From positions 1-64,000 of the forward strand of contig NZ_DRFS01000017.1 of the NCBI RefSeq assembly GCF_011050415.1: a stretch of DNA of 64,000 nucleotides, given 5' to 3'. Origin of the DNA: Halomonas sp. Its GTDB lineage: Bacteria; Pseudomonadota; Gammaproteobacteria; Pseudomonadales; Halomonadaceae. This document shows, one piece after another, positions 1 through 8,032 of this stretch (positions are counted from its first letter, which is position 1; the number at the start of each line of letters is the position of its first letter). The notes beneath the pieces were generated by a model, which was not told where the DNA came from, did no database searches, and worked only from the letters and a program-made list of their open reading frames with translations. The translations under genes and the position numbers were made by a program.

Positions 1-2
1 CC

Positions 3-416
3 AGCCGCTCTGCCGCTGCCGCCCAAGAGATTAAAAAGCTGATTGAGGAATCAGATAGCAAAGTCACCGAAGGCAGCCGCCAAGTGCGTGACACCGGCGA
101 CGTAATCAATGGCATGGTGGATGACATTAAACAGCTCAGCACGCTAGTTCAGGAAATTTCTGCAGCCACCATTGAGCAAAGTAGCGGCATCGAGCAGGTC
201 AACCAAGCCGTGACGCAAATGGATCAAATGACCCAGCAAAACGCCAGTTTGGTGCAAGAGAGTAATCATGCGACACAATCACTGGCGCAACTAAGCAACC
301 AGCTGCGCCAATTGGTTGCTCACTTCCGTATTAATCAAACCGCTGGGCATGCACAGGTTAGCTTACCGGCTTCTGCTGCCGCCCCACGGGTATCACATCA
401 ACACAGCGATTTTTAG
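3..416 (+). CDS. Methyl-accepting chemotaxis protein, C-terminal end (partial)
   Basis: The reading frame is open from the window edge, so only the last 137 or so residues of a chemoreceptor are present. Visible are the end of the cytoplasmic signalling hairpin (RSAAAAQEIKKLIEES), then the C-terminal helical bundle with SSGIEQVNQAVTQMDQMTQ and NASLVQESNHATQSL, which is the usual return arm of MCP signalling domains that contact CheA and CheW at the membrane-attached array. The tail after LVAHFRI is short and ends HQHSDF, with no CheR/CheB-docking NWETF-type pentapeptide. A GTG at 84 is an internal codon, not the start. The ligand domain lies outside the window, so the stimulus is unknown. Confidence 0.93.
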   Translation, partial: SRSAAAAQEIKKLIEESDSKVTEGSRQVRDTGDVINGMVDDIKQLSTLVQEISAATIEQSSGIEQVNQAVTQMDQMTQQNASLVQESNHATQSLAQLSNQLRQLVAHFRINQTAGHAQVSLPASAAAPRVSHQHSDF

Positions 417-452
417 TTTTAGCATCAACTAACCATCAGCGATGAAAAGCGA

Positions 453-485
453 AGGCCAGCTACCCTTGGGTAGCTGGCCTTTTTA
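453..485. terminator. Rho-independent terminator after the chemoreceptor gene
   Basis: A 13-bp inverted repeat (AGGCCAGCTACCC with its complement) is followed by a run of T on the plus strand. It lies between two convergent genes (chemoreceptor ending at 416, gpgS ending at 509) and may serve both. Confidence 0.85.
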
Positions 486-508
486 TCTAAATAATGAGTA
501 TGAAGCGT

Positions 509-1729
509 CTACACCTTACCCTGATTATCGAGTTCTACCGCTTCATGCATGCGTGCGAGTAGGTCAGGCACGGCGGCCTGTACCCGGTTCCAGCTAGGAA
601 TAAAGGGTCGCTCGCGGGGGTTATCGATAAACAGATTGCCCGCTTCGAGAAGATTGCTGGCAAATAGCTCTACGGCTTGCTCTTCGGTGTGGCGGTCAAG
701 GCTTAACCCATTCATCGTGGCATCATGGTCATAGGCTTCAATCAAATCCAAAGCAAAGCGGTAGTAAGTGGCCTTGAGCGTGCGGAAATCTTCGCTGCTA
801 AAGGTGATGCCCTGGGTCGCTAATTTACGATAGAGCGCTTTCGATATATCCAGACTCATGCGGTTTAAACCGCCATCCGGATCATCTTCGCTAACCGGCT
901 GGTGCTTGTGGTCATAAGCGTCAGCAATATCCACCTGGCACAGCTGACGCAGCGAGTAGTTTCGGTGCAACTCAGACAGCACGCCAATCTCTAACCCCCA
1001 ATCCGCCGGCATGCGAATCCCTTCAAGCACATCGCTGCGCATGGCAAACTCACCCGAGAGTGGGTAACGAAAGCTATCCAGGTAATCGAGATATGGCAGC
1101 GGCCCGCAGACAGTTTTGAGCGCCCGTAGCAGCGGCGTGACTAACAACCGCGAAACACGACCATTTAACTTACCTTCCGCGATACGGGGGTAATAGCCTT
1201 TACAGAAACTGTAGTTAAAGTTTGGGTGCGCTATCGGGTACATCAAGCGTGCCAGTAACCCTCGCTCATAGGTCAAGATATCGCAATCGTGCAGCCCTAT
1301 GACTTTTGACCGGCCTGATGCCAGCACATAACCTGCGCAGTACCACACGTTACGGCCTTTGCCAGGTTCCAAAGCTCCCAGCCCGTGCTCTTCCAGCTCG
1401 GCATCAAGCGCACGCAGGCGTGGGCCGTCGTTCCATAAAATGCGCGTATGCTGAGGCAAGCGGGAGAAGAACTCACGTGCGTATAAAAACTGTTCGCGAT
1501 CCGCTCGATCCAGACCAATCACGATCTCGTTGAGATAAGGCACCTTAACCAACTCATCGACAATCGCCGATAATGCAGGCCCTTCCAATTCCGAAAATAG
1601 CGACGGCAGTATCAATCCCATTGGGCGGCGGCGTGAAAACTGACAAAGCTCCTGCTCAAGCGCTTCTACCGGCCGCCGGGTCAGGTTGTGAAAATCCGTA
1701 ATAATACCGTTCTGATGAAAGTCACTCAT
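509..1729 (-). CDS. gpgS: Glucosyl-3-phosphoglycerate synthase
   Basis: This 406-residue cytoplasmic GT-A glycosyltransferase probably transfers glucose from an NDP-glucose donor to 3-phosphoglycerate, the first step of glucosylglycerate synthesis, a compatible solute used under salt stress and nitrogen limitation. Visible are the N-terminal ILPSLFSELEGPA segment, the loop EPGKGRNVWYCAGYVL, and the metal/nucleotide-binding LHDCDI motif near residue 150, all typical of the GpgS/MpgS-like family; length is normal. A ribosome-binding GGAGGT sits just upstream of the ATG. The gene lies downstream of, and probably is co-transcribed with, the HAD phosphatase at 1790-2719. Glucosyl rather than mannosyl specificity is inferred from similarity to bacterial GpgS and is less certain than the family. 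Confidence 0.85.
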   Translation of the reverse strand: MSDFHQNGIITDFHNLTRRPVEALEQELCQFSRRRPMGLILPSLFSELEGPALSAIVDELVKVPYLNEIVIGLDRADREQFLYAREFFSRLPQHTRILWNDGPRLRALDAELEEHGLGALEPGKGRNVWYCAGYVLASGRSKVIGLHDCDILTYERGLLARLMYPIAHPNFNYSFCKGYYPRIAEGKLNGRVSRLLVTPLLRALKTVCGPLPYLDYLDSFRYPLSGEFAMRSDVLEGIRMPADWGLEIGVLSELHRNYSLRQLCQVDIADAYDHKHQPVSEDDPDGGLNRMSLDISKALYRKLATQGITFSSEDFRTLKATYYRFALDLIEAYDHDATMNGLSLDRHTEEQAVELFASNLLEAGNLFIDNPRERPFIPSWNRVQAAVPDLLARMHEAVELDNQGKV

Positions 1730-1741
1730 TCGCTTACCTCC

Positions 1742-1797
1742 CTGGATTTACAGAACTGGTTTTCTAGAACTGGTTTTACAGAACTAGTTTTACAGAA
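1742..1797. repeat. Four tandem 14-bp repeats between gpgP and gpgS
   Basis: Read on the minus strand, four consecutive 14-bp units occur: TTCTGTAAAACTAG, TTCTGTAAAACCAG, TTCTAGAAAACCAG and TTCTGTAAATCCAG. The gpgP stop codon lies inside the first unit, and the array ends immediately before the gpgS ribosome-binding site, so the array is essentially the whole intercistronic region. Confidence 0.9.
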
Positions 1798-2719
1798 CGA
1801 CGGCCTCACAGGTTTCCGCCGTCTCTACACGGCGGTCGTCTCGCCCCCACCAGTGGGCTACCCCCTCAGCCCAGCCAGTCGGCCCTGTTGACTGCGTGCG
1901 GTATAGCGAAGCGTTGCTCGGCTCAACGGTTAAGTCGTGACAGCCTCGAATAACAACAGCTTGGTCTACTGTATCCAGCATAGTGATATCGTTCGGCCCA
2001 TCCCCCAAACCAAGCGAAAGTGGTGTACGCCCTCTTAAGGCCGTAAAACGTTTGATCAGCCACTCAACGGCGGTGCCTTTATCAGCCGAGCTCCCCATGA
2101 CATGCCAAAATCGGCCTCCTTGGGTTAGCTGTAGGCCATCACCTTCTAAAGCGTGACGAAAGGAATCCAAAGCAGCATCGGTGTCGTGCCATATCAATGG
2201 CTCACTGCCCTCCCGTTGACGGGCATTTTTGGCACGGGCTTCATCTAGTCCGGTGAGTTCCATCACTTCTTGAACGCTTAACTCACCCATTCTGGTAAAA
2301 CGGATATTAAGCCTTTCACGCCATACTTTTAATCGGGCACGGATAAAACCAATGTCCACACCAGGGTGTTTGATAACAACACCATCTCTGCCACTACCTG
2401 GGCGATCCAAACGTGCATGGCACCACCCTGGCGGCAACCCAATCACAGCACCATTTTCAGCAATAAACGGGGTAGCCATAAGGCCCAACGCTTCACGCAG
2501 AGGAATCAATTCTGCACGGGTTTTGCTGGTGACCGGGATGACGGGCACGCCCATCTGTTTTAGCCGGGCAAGCCAGGGCGCAGCGGGGCTAAAATCATAA
2601 CTATGGTGATCCAACAGTGAGCCATCTAAATCGGTCAAAACAAGACGCGGCTGCAACGCAGGGTCTGGCGAACAAAGTGGCTGGGAAAGCAACGCAGTAA
2701 TACGAGCGGATTCAGGCAT
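1790..2719 (-). CDS. gpgP: HAD-IIB phosphatase, probable glucosyl-3-phosphoglycerate phosphatase (MpgP-like)
   Basis: Probably removes phosphate from glucosyl-3-phosphoglycerate to give glucosylglycerate, completing the pathway begun by GpgS. Sequence shows HAD motif I (VLTDLDGSLLD, catalytic Asp pair), motif II Thr/Ser in VIPVTSKTRAE, and motif III/IV in LGLGDGPNDITMLD; the cap and length (309 residues) fit the mannosyl-3-phosphoglycerate phosphatase branch of HAD subfamily IIB. I chose the ATG at 2719, which has AAGAGG about 8 nt upstream; an ATG nine codons further upstream lacks a ribosome-binding site. It precedes gpgS in the same orientation with only the 14-bp repeat array between them. 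Whether the real substrate is the glucosyl or mannosyl compound is inferred from the neighbour. Confidence 0.8.
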   Translation of the reverse strand: MPESARITALLSQPLCSPDPALQPRLVLTDLDGSLLDHHSYDFSPAAPWLARLKQMGVPVIPVTSKTRAELIPLREALGLMATPFIAENGAVIGLPPGWCHARLDRPGSGRDGVVIKHPGVDIGFIRARLKVWRERLNIRFTRMGELSVQEVMELTGLDEARAKNARQREGSEPLIWHDTDAALDSFRHALEGDGLQLTQGGRFWHVMGSSADKGTAVEWLIKRFTALRGRTPLSLGLGDGPNDITMLDTVDQAVVIRGCHDLTVEPSNASLYRTQSTGPTGWAEGVAHWWGRDDRRVETAETCEAVVL

Positions 2720-2992
2720 GGCACTACCTCTTTTCGATCTCAACACATGGTTAAGACGTCATGTCTGGACTACCTAATGGCTATCAGTAACCTATTTATA
2801 ATAAGTTACTCAGCAAATTGCAGGCCAAAAAAGATAAGTGCTATTACAGCAGTAGGTTACATCGAATTTTTCGGATATAAAGCGCTGCATCCGTATTAGC
2901 ACCAAAAAGAAGCAGCCTGCACGCACCAAAAAAGAGCATAGAACATTACGCAATAATTTGGGCTTCCACGCATAAAAAGTTTACTCATCCCC
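2720..2992. other. Intergenic region upstream of gpgP
   Basis: AT-rich stretch with no convincing open reading frame. It must carry the promoter of the gpgP-gpgS operon (minus strand). I see no clear repeat or operator in it. Confidence 0.6.
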
Positions 2993-3020
2993 TTGGCAAC
3001 GCTGCGTTAATAGCTATACT
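2993..3020 (+). promoter_or_regulatory. Sigma-70-like promoter for the candidate small RNA
   Basis: TTGGCA (2993-2998) and TATACT (3015-3020) are separated by 16 bp, a good match to a housekeeping promoter. No coding gene follows on this strand; a strong terminator lies about 75-100 nt downstream. Confidence 0.65.
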
Positions 3021-3026
3021 GAACTT

Positions 3027-3124
3027 GTACCCACTGGCAGCCCTGTACACCCCTCACCTGATGCCAGTGGGCTGCAGTGAGCCAAGCCCTTTATTGCCCG
3101 CCTCCCCCGGCGGGCTTTTTTTTA
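3027..3124 (+). ncRNA. Candidate trans-acting small RNA with C-rich loops
   Basis: Between a sigma-70 promoter and a terminator lies a segment of about 98 nt with no start codon plus ribosome-binding site. It folds into a perfect 10-bp stem (CCCACTGGCA at 3030-3039 with 3062-3071) closing a 22-nt loop containing CACCCCTCACC, followed by the terminator stem GCCCGCC/GGCGGGC whose loop is TCCCCC. Both loops are C-rich and could pair with Shine-Dalgarno sequences, a known mode of C-rich bacterial small RNAs. I do not recognise it as 6S, SRP, Spot 42 or an Rsm-type RNA (it has no GGA motifs). The RNA and its boundaries are inference from promoter, folding and terminator. Confidence 0.55.
3096..3124 (+). 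terminator. Rho-independent terminator of the candidate small RNA
   Basis: A 7-bp GC stem GCCCGCC/GGCGGGC with TCCCCC loop is followed by nine T residues. There is no T-run on the opposite strand, so it is directional for plus-strand transcription. Confidence 0.85.
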
Positions 3125-3130
3125 AGCCAA

Positions 3131-4129
3131 CTACTCAATATGGATCACTACTTCCACGCGACGATTTCGTGCACGCCCCTCTATGGTGCTGTTGTCTTCC
3201 AAAGGCTGCGTGGCTGCCAGCCCTACGGCCCGCAATCTTTCTGGGGCTACACCCGCCGCTTCTAAGGCCTCAACTATAGCGATAGCGCGAGCACTGGAAA
3301 GCGCCCAGTTTGATGAGTAGTCGGGCGTATTAATCGTTTGGCTGTCAGAATGACCCTCTACCCATACCTCACCATCGTAGCGCTGAATGGTTTCAAGCAG
3401 GCTGCCGACTAACGATGAGCCATTGGTCGTGAGCTCTGCGGTCGCTGAGGGAAACAGCAGTTGGTCCTGTACCCGCAAACTTATCCCCTCTGCCACCCGT
3501 GAAACTTCCACACCGTCTAAATCCGGTAAATAGGCAGATGAATCTACGCGCTGAGAAAGCGCTTGCTCTAAAGCGACGGCACCAGAGATAGACTCATCGC
3601 TTACCGCCTGCACATTAACGGGTGGGCGATCAGTTAACACCACCATATAATCTGCTAGAGGCGAAGAAAGATCATCACTGCCAACAGGCATCAGCAAGCG
3701 AGGCAAAGGAAGCATCGATTGAACCAGGGATTCGCGAGTGGGTGCCGGAGCGGCTAATAGAGGAGGCACACCGTACCTGATGCGCCGAGGCAAGCCAGCA
3801 ACGCCTAGCGCAGCACTGATGGCCATTGGACTTAACCCGGCCTCGCTCGTTATCAGCATATCCTCGCGCGGGGCGCGCGCCTGTACTAGCGAGGCGGGCA
3901 AGGGGACTTCCAGTGCAGGCGAAGAAGGAAAAACATAGTCGCTGGGCGTGTCATGCTCAAACCATTTCGGGTTAGACGACCCTGCAGCGGCAATAATGAT
4001 AACAAAGAGGGCCACCAGCAAGGTCATGATGTCTAGATAGCTAATCATCCAGCCACTATTGCTATCGCTTTCGTGATAGGCCGACATAAGCGAATCATGA
4101 CGTGGGCCGCTGCGGTGATCTTCAAGCAT
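3131..4129 (-). CDS. MotB/OmpA-like inner-membrane protein
   Basis: A 332-residue protein with one N-terminal membrane helix (ISYLDIMTLLVALFVIIIAAAG, about residues 29-50), a long low-complexity periplasmic linker and a C-terminal OmpA/MotB peptidoglycan-binding domain (VEGHSDSQTI ... NWALSSARA ... GRARNRRVEV). The helix keeps an Asp in YLDIMT at the position of the proton-binding Asp32 of MotB, so it could be an ion-channel stator-type subunit, but no MotA partner is adjacent. It is divergent from two lipoprotein genes, one FlgO-like. Alternatives are a peptidoglycan anchor for an envelope or type VI-like complex. Start at 4129 has a weak ribosome-binding site; the ATG at residue 15 is possible. 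Confidence 0.75.
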   Translation of the reverse strand: MLEDHRSGPRHDSLMSAYHESDSNSGWMISYLDIMTLLVALFVIIIAAAGSSNPKWFEHDTPSDYVFPSSPALEVPLPASLVQARAPREDMLITSEAGLSPMAISAALGVAGLPRRIRYGVPPLLAAPAPTRESLVQSMLPLPRLLMPVGSDDLSSPLADYMVVLTDRPPVNVQAVSDESISGAVALEQALSQRVDSSAYLPDLDGVEVSRVAEGISLRVQDQLLFPSATAELTTNGSSLVGSLLETIQRYDGEVWVEGHSDSQTINTPDYSSNWALSSARAIAIVEALEAAGVAPERLRAVGLAATQPLEDNSTIEGRARNRRVEVVIHIE

Positions 4130-4342
4130 TGCTATTATCGCTCATTAAAGTTTTGAACCTCGTGGCCGATGTAACCATTTAATACACGCCATGTATCGCA
4201 AACCCTGTACCACTCATAAGTACTACGCAATAAGTGCCACATAATAAGTGCCACAAAACAAGCCTCGCCATTAGGTATCCCAATGTGGGCATGGCAAACT
4301 AGTCTATCAAAAAGCCGTTTAGTAGCGAGAAGGAACCAGCTG

Positions 4343-5080
4343 GTGCGCATGCTTCCCATACCATCACGATTATCTTATTTCATACGGCCGGTTAGCGTGG
4401 GGCTGACGAGTTTAATGCTCGGTGGCTGCTTTTATGCCAATACCTCCCAAGCGCCTATCGCTACTACCTACCCCTATACTGAGCAGCAGCGCATGCAGGC
4501 GGCTCAGCATTGGGATGTGCTTGCCCGCCACGAAGCGAGCAGCATCTTACAGCGCGAACGTGTTCGCAATCGCGACCTGTATATCACCGAAGCAGATAGC
4601 ACTGGGCTGCACGCATACAGCGGCGGTGAATTTGGACGCGGCTTTCGTACTCTATTGACCAGCGAACTGGTCTCGCGGGGGGCCAACCTAACCACCGTAC
4701 CTACGCCTAACAGTGCCAATATTAGTATTGATGTAGAAGTGATAGAGCACCGTGACCGAGGCTTTATCCGCCCTCCAGTGGGGGCTTTTACCGCGCTAAC
4801 CGCGGGTATCGCGGTAGCGACAATCCCCTTCAACCAGTGGAGTGAGCCTGCCCTAGGCTTAATCCCTGCTGGTATGCTTGCTGATACCACCAGCGGCAGT
4901 TGGACACATACCGGTAATGAAGAAATCATTGTGACAACCCAAATCATCGATGGCGAACGAATTCTCTACTCTTCGTCCAATATTTACTACATCAATGCCG
5001 GTGACCGCCGTCAATATGCGCCTCACCGAGTACCACAAGCGCCTGTCACTCCTTCTGTCTCCATTACTGATACGTGGTAA
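4343..5080 (+). CDS. Putative outer-membrane lipoprotein
   Basis: About 245 residues. The N-terminus is a lipoprotein signal ending in the lipobox LGGC, so the mature protein should be lipidated at Cys and anchored in the outer membrane. The rest contains a VGAFTALTAGIAVATIP hydrophobic turn and beta-rich sequence (EEIIVTTQIIDGERILYSSSNIYYI); I do not recognise the family. A GTG at 4343 with AAGGAA 8 nt upstream is preferred; the ATG at 4349 is the alternative. The next gene, FlgO-like, begins 4 nt after the stop, so the two are surely co-transcribed, and a MotB-like gene is divergent. By context a cell-envelope or flagellar base accessory is possible; nothing in the sequence proves this. Confidence 0.75.
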   Translation: MRMLPIPSRLSYFIRPVSVGLTSLMLGGCFYANTSQAPIATTYPYTEQQRMQAAQHWDVLARHEASSILQRERVRNRDLYITEADSTGLHAYSGGEFGRGFRTLLTSELVSRGANLTTVPTPNSANISIDVEVIEHRDRGFIRPPVGAFTALTAGIAVATIPFNQWSEPALGLIPAGMLADTTSGSWTHTGNEEIIVTTQIIDGERILYSSSNIYYINAGDRRQYAPHRVPQAPVTPSVSITDTW

Positions 5081-5084
5081 GTCC

Positions 5085-5669
5085 ATGCCTTTGAATAGTT
5101 TGTTTTTTATAAACACTCGTCATCGCTTATCCCTGGCAACCACGCTGGGGCTTATCATGCTTTTGCTGACAGGCTGTAGCAACCTGGGCAAGGCTAACAA
5201 CCCACAAGCACAACCAGAGCCTGACCTTTCTGAACTGGTGCATGCTGCTGCCGAACAGATGATGGCCAACAACCCAGAACTCACCCGCTATAGCCCCATG
5301 ATTGCAGCGACGTTTGTAAGTATTGATAATCTTAGCCAATCGTCGACACTGGGCCGAATGAGCTCTGAAATTATGGCATCAGCACTCGCTCGCCAAGGTA
5401 TGCAAGTGCGCGAAGTTAAAATGCGCGATAGTATGTTCATTGAGGAGAGCGTTGGTGAGTTAATTCTCTCGCGGCAGGTGCAGCGCTTAAGTGCCCAGCA
5501 CAATGCCCGCTCCATCCTGATGGGCACCTATGCACAGGGCCAGGATTTTGTGTATGTTAGCGCTCGTATTGTACGCGCTGGTGATGCCATGGTACTCGGC
5601 ACCGCTGACTTCCGCTTACCGTTAAACAACAACACGCGTAGTCTGTTAGAGGGACAAGGAGGCTGGTAA
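5085..5669 (+). CDS. FlgO-like outer-membrane lipoprotein
   Basis: A 194-residue protein with signal peptide and lipobox LLTGC, then a FlgO-type domain (Pro-Met-Ile-Ala-Ala-Thr-Phe-Val ... SSTLGRMSSEIMASALARQGMQVREV ... ILMGTYAQGQDFVYVSARIV). In Vibrio, FlgO with FlgP and FlgT supports the outer rings of the sheathed flagellum; whether this homologue does so here is not known. Start at 5085 follows the preceding stop by 4 nt, indicating translational coupling. The preceding unknown lipoprotein takes the place where FlgP would be expected but is not recognisably FlgP. Family assignment is good; role is inference. Confidence 0.8.
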   Translation: MPLNSLFFINTRHRLSLATTLGLIMLLLTGCSNLGKANNPQAQPEPDLSELVHAAAEQMMANNPELTRYSPMIAATFVSIDNLSQSSTLGRMSSEIMASALARQGMQVREVKMRDSMFIEESVGELILSRQVQRLSAQHNARSILMGTYAQGQDFVYVSARIVRAGDAMVLGTADFRLPLNNNTRSLLEGQGGW

Positions 5670-5715
5670 GGCCTCAAAACTGATCCCTAACTGTTTAAGG
5701 ACGAAAAGTTTTTCA

Positions 5716-6525
5716 ATGGCTCCACGGCAAACATTTAAGCAACACATTATCGTTATTTTTAGTCGGATCATTAAGCTGATCGCCAACATTACCAAGGTGC
5801 TCAGCTACCCCTTTCATGGCTTATTTCCTAAAAAGCGCTTCACGCTACCAGCTTATGCACCACCCTGGCTTAAGCCTTCTGGCAAGCCGGTGGCGATCCC
5901 TAGAATTATTTGGCAGACCAACTTCACTGACAAGGTAACTTTACCTGTCTACTTGAACTACCTGTTCAATAGACTGATGGCACCACGCTTCGAATACCGC
6001 TTCATGGTGACAGAGGCTAGGCACCAATTCATTGCCCAGCACTATGGTGATGAGATTATTGAGAGCTACTCAAGGTTACAGATAGGTGCCGCTCAGGCAG
6101 ATTTTTGGCGGCTGCTGGTGATCCAACACCACGGCGGTGTTTATCTTGATATTGATGCCCATGCCATCTGGCCGCTGAGCGACATAATTCCGGCTGACAT
6201 CGAAGAGCTTTATGTCGTCACACGACGTGGGGATTTCAGTAATTATTTCTTCGCCAGCAAGCCGAACAATCCCAACCTAGACCAATTAATCAATCAGGTT
6301 AATAGCAATATCAAAGACAATCAGCTTACCAACGTCTTCGATTTAACTGGCCCTGGCGTCTTCAATCAATGGTTGAAGATAGATGAGGTGCCTACCGTGT
6401 CCTACCGCCATGCCAGCAACCAAGGCAGCTTTACCAATGAGCACTTCCAGTATATCGACAAAGCAGCTGGCAAGTGGACGAAGGAGCAACAAACAGTAAG
6501 CATTATTCGAACAGAAGAAAAATAA
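5716..6525 (+). CDS. GT32-type glycosyltransferase (sugar-binding region with DXD motif)
   Basis: This 269-residue protein has the OCH1/capsule-type GT32 core: PRIIWQTNFT at about residue 62, and ADFWRLLVIQHHGGVYLDIDAHA around residue 130, with the DID metal-binding motif. It would transfer a hexose from a nucleotide sugar to a surface glycan or lipid at the cytoplasmic face of the membrane. The basic, hydrophobic N-terminus (residues 1-35) may attach it to the membrane. No other polysaccharide genes flank it, so donor and acceptor are unknown. AAGGA lies 13 nt before the ATG, a long spacing; no better start is seen. A bidirectional terminator follows. Confidence 0.8.
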   Translation: MAPRQTFKQHIIVIFSRIIKLIANITKVLSYPFHGLFPKKRFTLPAYAPPWLKPSGKPVAIPRIIWQTNFTDKVTLPVYLNYLFNRLMAPRFEYRFMVTEARHQFIAQHYGDEIIESYSRLQIGAAQADFWRLLVIQHHGGVYLDIDAHAIWPLSDIIPADIEELYVVTRRGDFSNYFFASKPNNPNLDQLINQVNSNIKDNQLTNVFDLTGPGVFNQWLKIDEVPTVSYRHASNQGSFTNEHFQYIDKAAGKWTKEQQTVSIIRTEEK

Positions 6526-6533
6526 TCTTCCAA

Positions 6534-6566
6534 AAAAGAGACCCTGCCATTGGCAGGGTCTCTTTT
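6534..6566. terminator. Bidirectional Rho-independent terminator
   Basis: An 11-bp perfect stem GAGACCCTGCC/GGCAGGGTCTC with a 3-nt loop is flanked by A6 on the left and T4 on the right. It lies between the convergent glycosyltransferase and glyA genes and should act on both strands. Confidence 0.9.
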
Positions 6567-6592
6567 CTCTTAAAGCAACTTACCGATTAAAC

Positions 6593-7858
6593 TTACTTAT
6601 AAACCGGGAAACGCGCGCATACGGCGGCGGCTTTGTCCAGCACCTGCGCTTCAATAGCACTGGTGTCTTCGCCTTTGGCCAGCACGTCGAGAATATCGCA
6701 GATCCACCCTGCCAGGTCGCGACACTCCTGCTCACCGAAACCACGGGTGGTGACCGCTGGGGTACCGATACGCAGGCCGGAGGTGACAAACGGGCTTTGC
6801 GGGTCGTTGGGTACAGCGTTTTTGTTTACCGTGATGTGGGCACGACCTAACGCGGCGTCGGCATCTTTACCGGTGACGCCCTGCTTGATCAAAGACAGCA
6901 GGAACAGGTGGTCTTCAGTACCACCGGAAACGATGTCATAACCACGGTCAATAAACACCTTAGCCATTGCCTGGGCGTTCTTGACTACCTGCTGCTGGTA
7001 GGTTTTGAACTCTGGCTCCATGGCTTCCTTGAAGCAGACCGCTTTGGCCGCGATCACGTGCATCAACGGGCCACCTTGGCCACCGGGGAAGACGGCGGAC
7101 TGCAGCTTCTTCTCAATATCAGCATCGTTTTCTGCCGAGAGAATCACGCCACTACGCGGGCCGCGTAGGGTTTTGTGGGTCGTGGAGGTGACCACATGAG
7201 CATGGGGCAAGGGGCTGGGGTAAACACCCGCCGCGACCAGACCGGAAACGTGGGCCATATCGACCAGTAAGTAAGCACCAACTTCATCAGCAATTTCGCG
7301 GAACTTCGCCCAGTCAACAAACTGCGAGTAAGCGGAAAAACCAGCGATGATCATTTTCGGCTTATGCTCGCGGGCAAGCTCGGCCACTTGGTCATAATCA
7401 ATGAGGCCTTGCTCGTTCAGGCCGTACTGAATGGCGTTGTAGTGCTTGCCAGAAAAGCTCGGTTTGGCACCGTGGGTTAGGTGACCACCTGCATCCAGGC
7501 TCATGCCTAGAATGGTATCACCGGGCTTAACCAGCGCCTGGAAAACGGCACTGTTCGCCTGAGAGCCGGAGTGAGGCTGAACGTTAACGTAGGTAGCACC
7601 GAACAGCTCTTTGGCGTAATCAATGGCCAGGTTTTCAGCGATATCGACGAACTCACAGCCGCCGTAGTAACGCTTGCCAGGATAGCCTTCGGCATACTTA
7701 TTGGTCAGCTGGCTGCCTTGTGCTTCCAGTACGCGGGGGCTAGCGTAGTTTTCGGAAGCAATCAGTTCAATGTGGGCCTCTTGACGCTCCACTTCTTTCT
7801 GCATGGCATCAAACAGCACATCATCGAATCCGGCAATTGTCATATCGCGGCTGAACAT
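6593..7858 (-). CDS. glyA: Serine hydroxymethyltransferase
   Basis: A 421-residue cytoplasmic PLP enzyme interconverting serine plus tetrahydrofolate with glycine plus 5,10-methylene-tetrahydrofolate, the main source of one-carbon units. The sequence runs [41 protein letters not shown] near the N-terminus, contains the PLP lysine in [14 protein letters not shown], and ends normally; length is that of the family (E. coli 417). The start aligns with E. coli GlyA and GAGG lies about 9 nt upstream on the minus strand. It is monocistronic here, with a terminator downstream and a 9-bp hairpin in its upstream region. Confidence 0.98.
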   Translation of the reverse strand: MFSRDMTIAGFDDVLFDAMQKEVERQEAHIELIASENYASPRVLEAQGSQLTNKYAEGYPGKRYYGGCEFVDIAENLAIDYAKELFGATYVNVQPHSGSQANSAVFQALVKPGDTILGMSLDAGGHLTHGAKPSFSGKHYNAIQYGLNEQGLIDYDQVAELAREHKPKMIIAGFSAYSQFVDWAKFREIADEVGAYLLVDMAHVSGLVAAGVYPSPLPHAHVVTSTTHKTLRGPRSGVILSAENDADIEKKLQSAVFPGGQGGPLMHVIAAKAVCFKEAMEPEFKTYQQQVVKNAQAMAKVFIDRGYDIVSGGTEDHLFLLSLIKQGVTGKDADAALGRAHITVNKNAVPNDPQSPFVTSGLRIGTPAVTTRGFGEQECRDLAGWICDILDVLAKGEDTSAIEAQVLDKAAAVCARFPVYK

Positions 7859-7922
7859 CGGCGGGAACCTCGTAACGAGAAAGGGTCATCATGGGAGAAG
7901 CGAGGACGCTATCATAACGCAG

Positions 7923-7954
7923 CCTGACGCGACTTTCATCGCATCCGCGTCAGG
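7923..7954. other. Stem-loop upstream of glyA
   Basis: A perfect 9-bp inverted repeat CCTGACGCG / CGCGTCAGG with a 14-nt loop lies about 65 nt upstream of the glyA start. No T-run follows on either strand, so it is not a typical terminator; it could be a leader structure or a protein-binding site. I see no glycine-riboswitch signature. Confidence 0.5.
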
Positions 7955-8032
7955 TCGTACATGAGCATGTTTCATGTTGAGCCCGCCAACAGAAGCTGAC
8001 CAACTGGACAATCATGCTACTTTTCGCATTTC

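Noticed and set aside
1742..1797. CRISPR-like array
   Set aside because: Units are 14 bp, contiguous, without spacers; this is a tandem repeat. The same holds for 14137-14198, and no cas gene is in the window.
3025..3279. Plus-strand 84-codon frame over the candidate small RNA
   Set aside because: It runs through the terminator hairpin and into the antisense of the MotB-like gene, lacks a ribosome-binding site, and its sequence is proline-rich noise.
4504..4947. 147-codon minus-strand frame
   Set aside because: Antisense to the lipoprotein gene, which has a clear lipobox and coupled neighbour.
7859..8032. Glycine riboswitch before glyA
   Set aside because: Only a simple 9-bp stem-loop is present; the tandem aptamer core elements are not seen.
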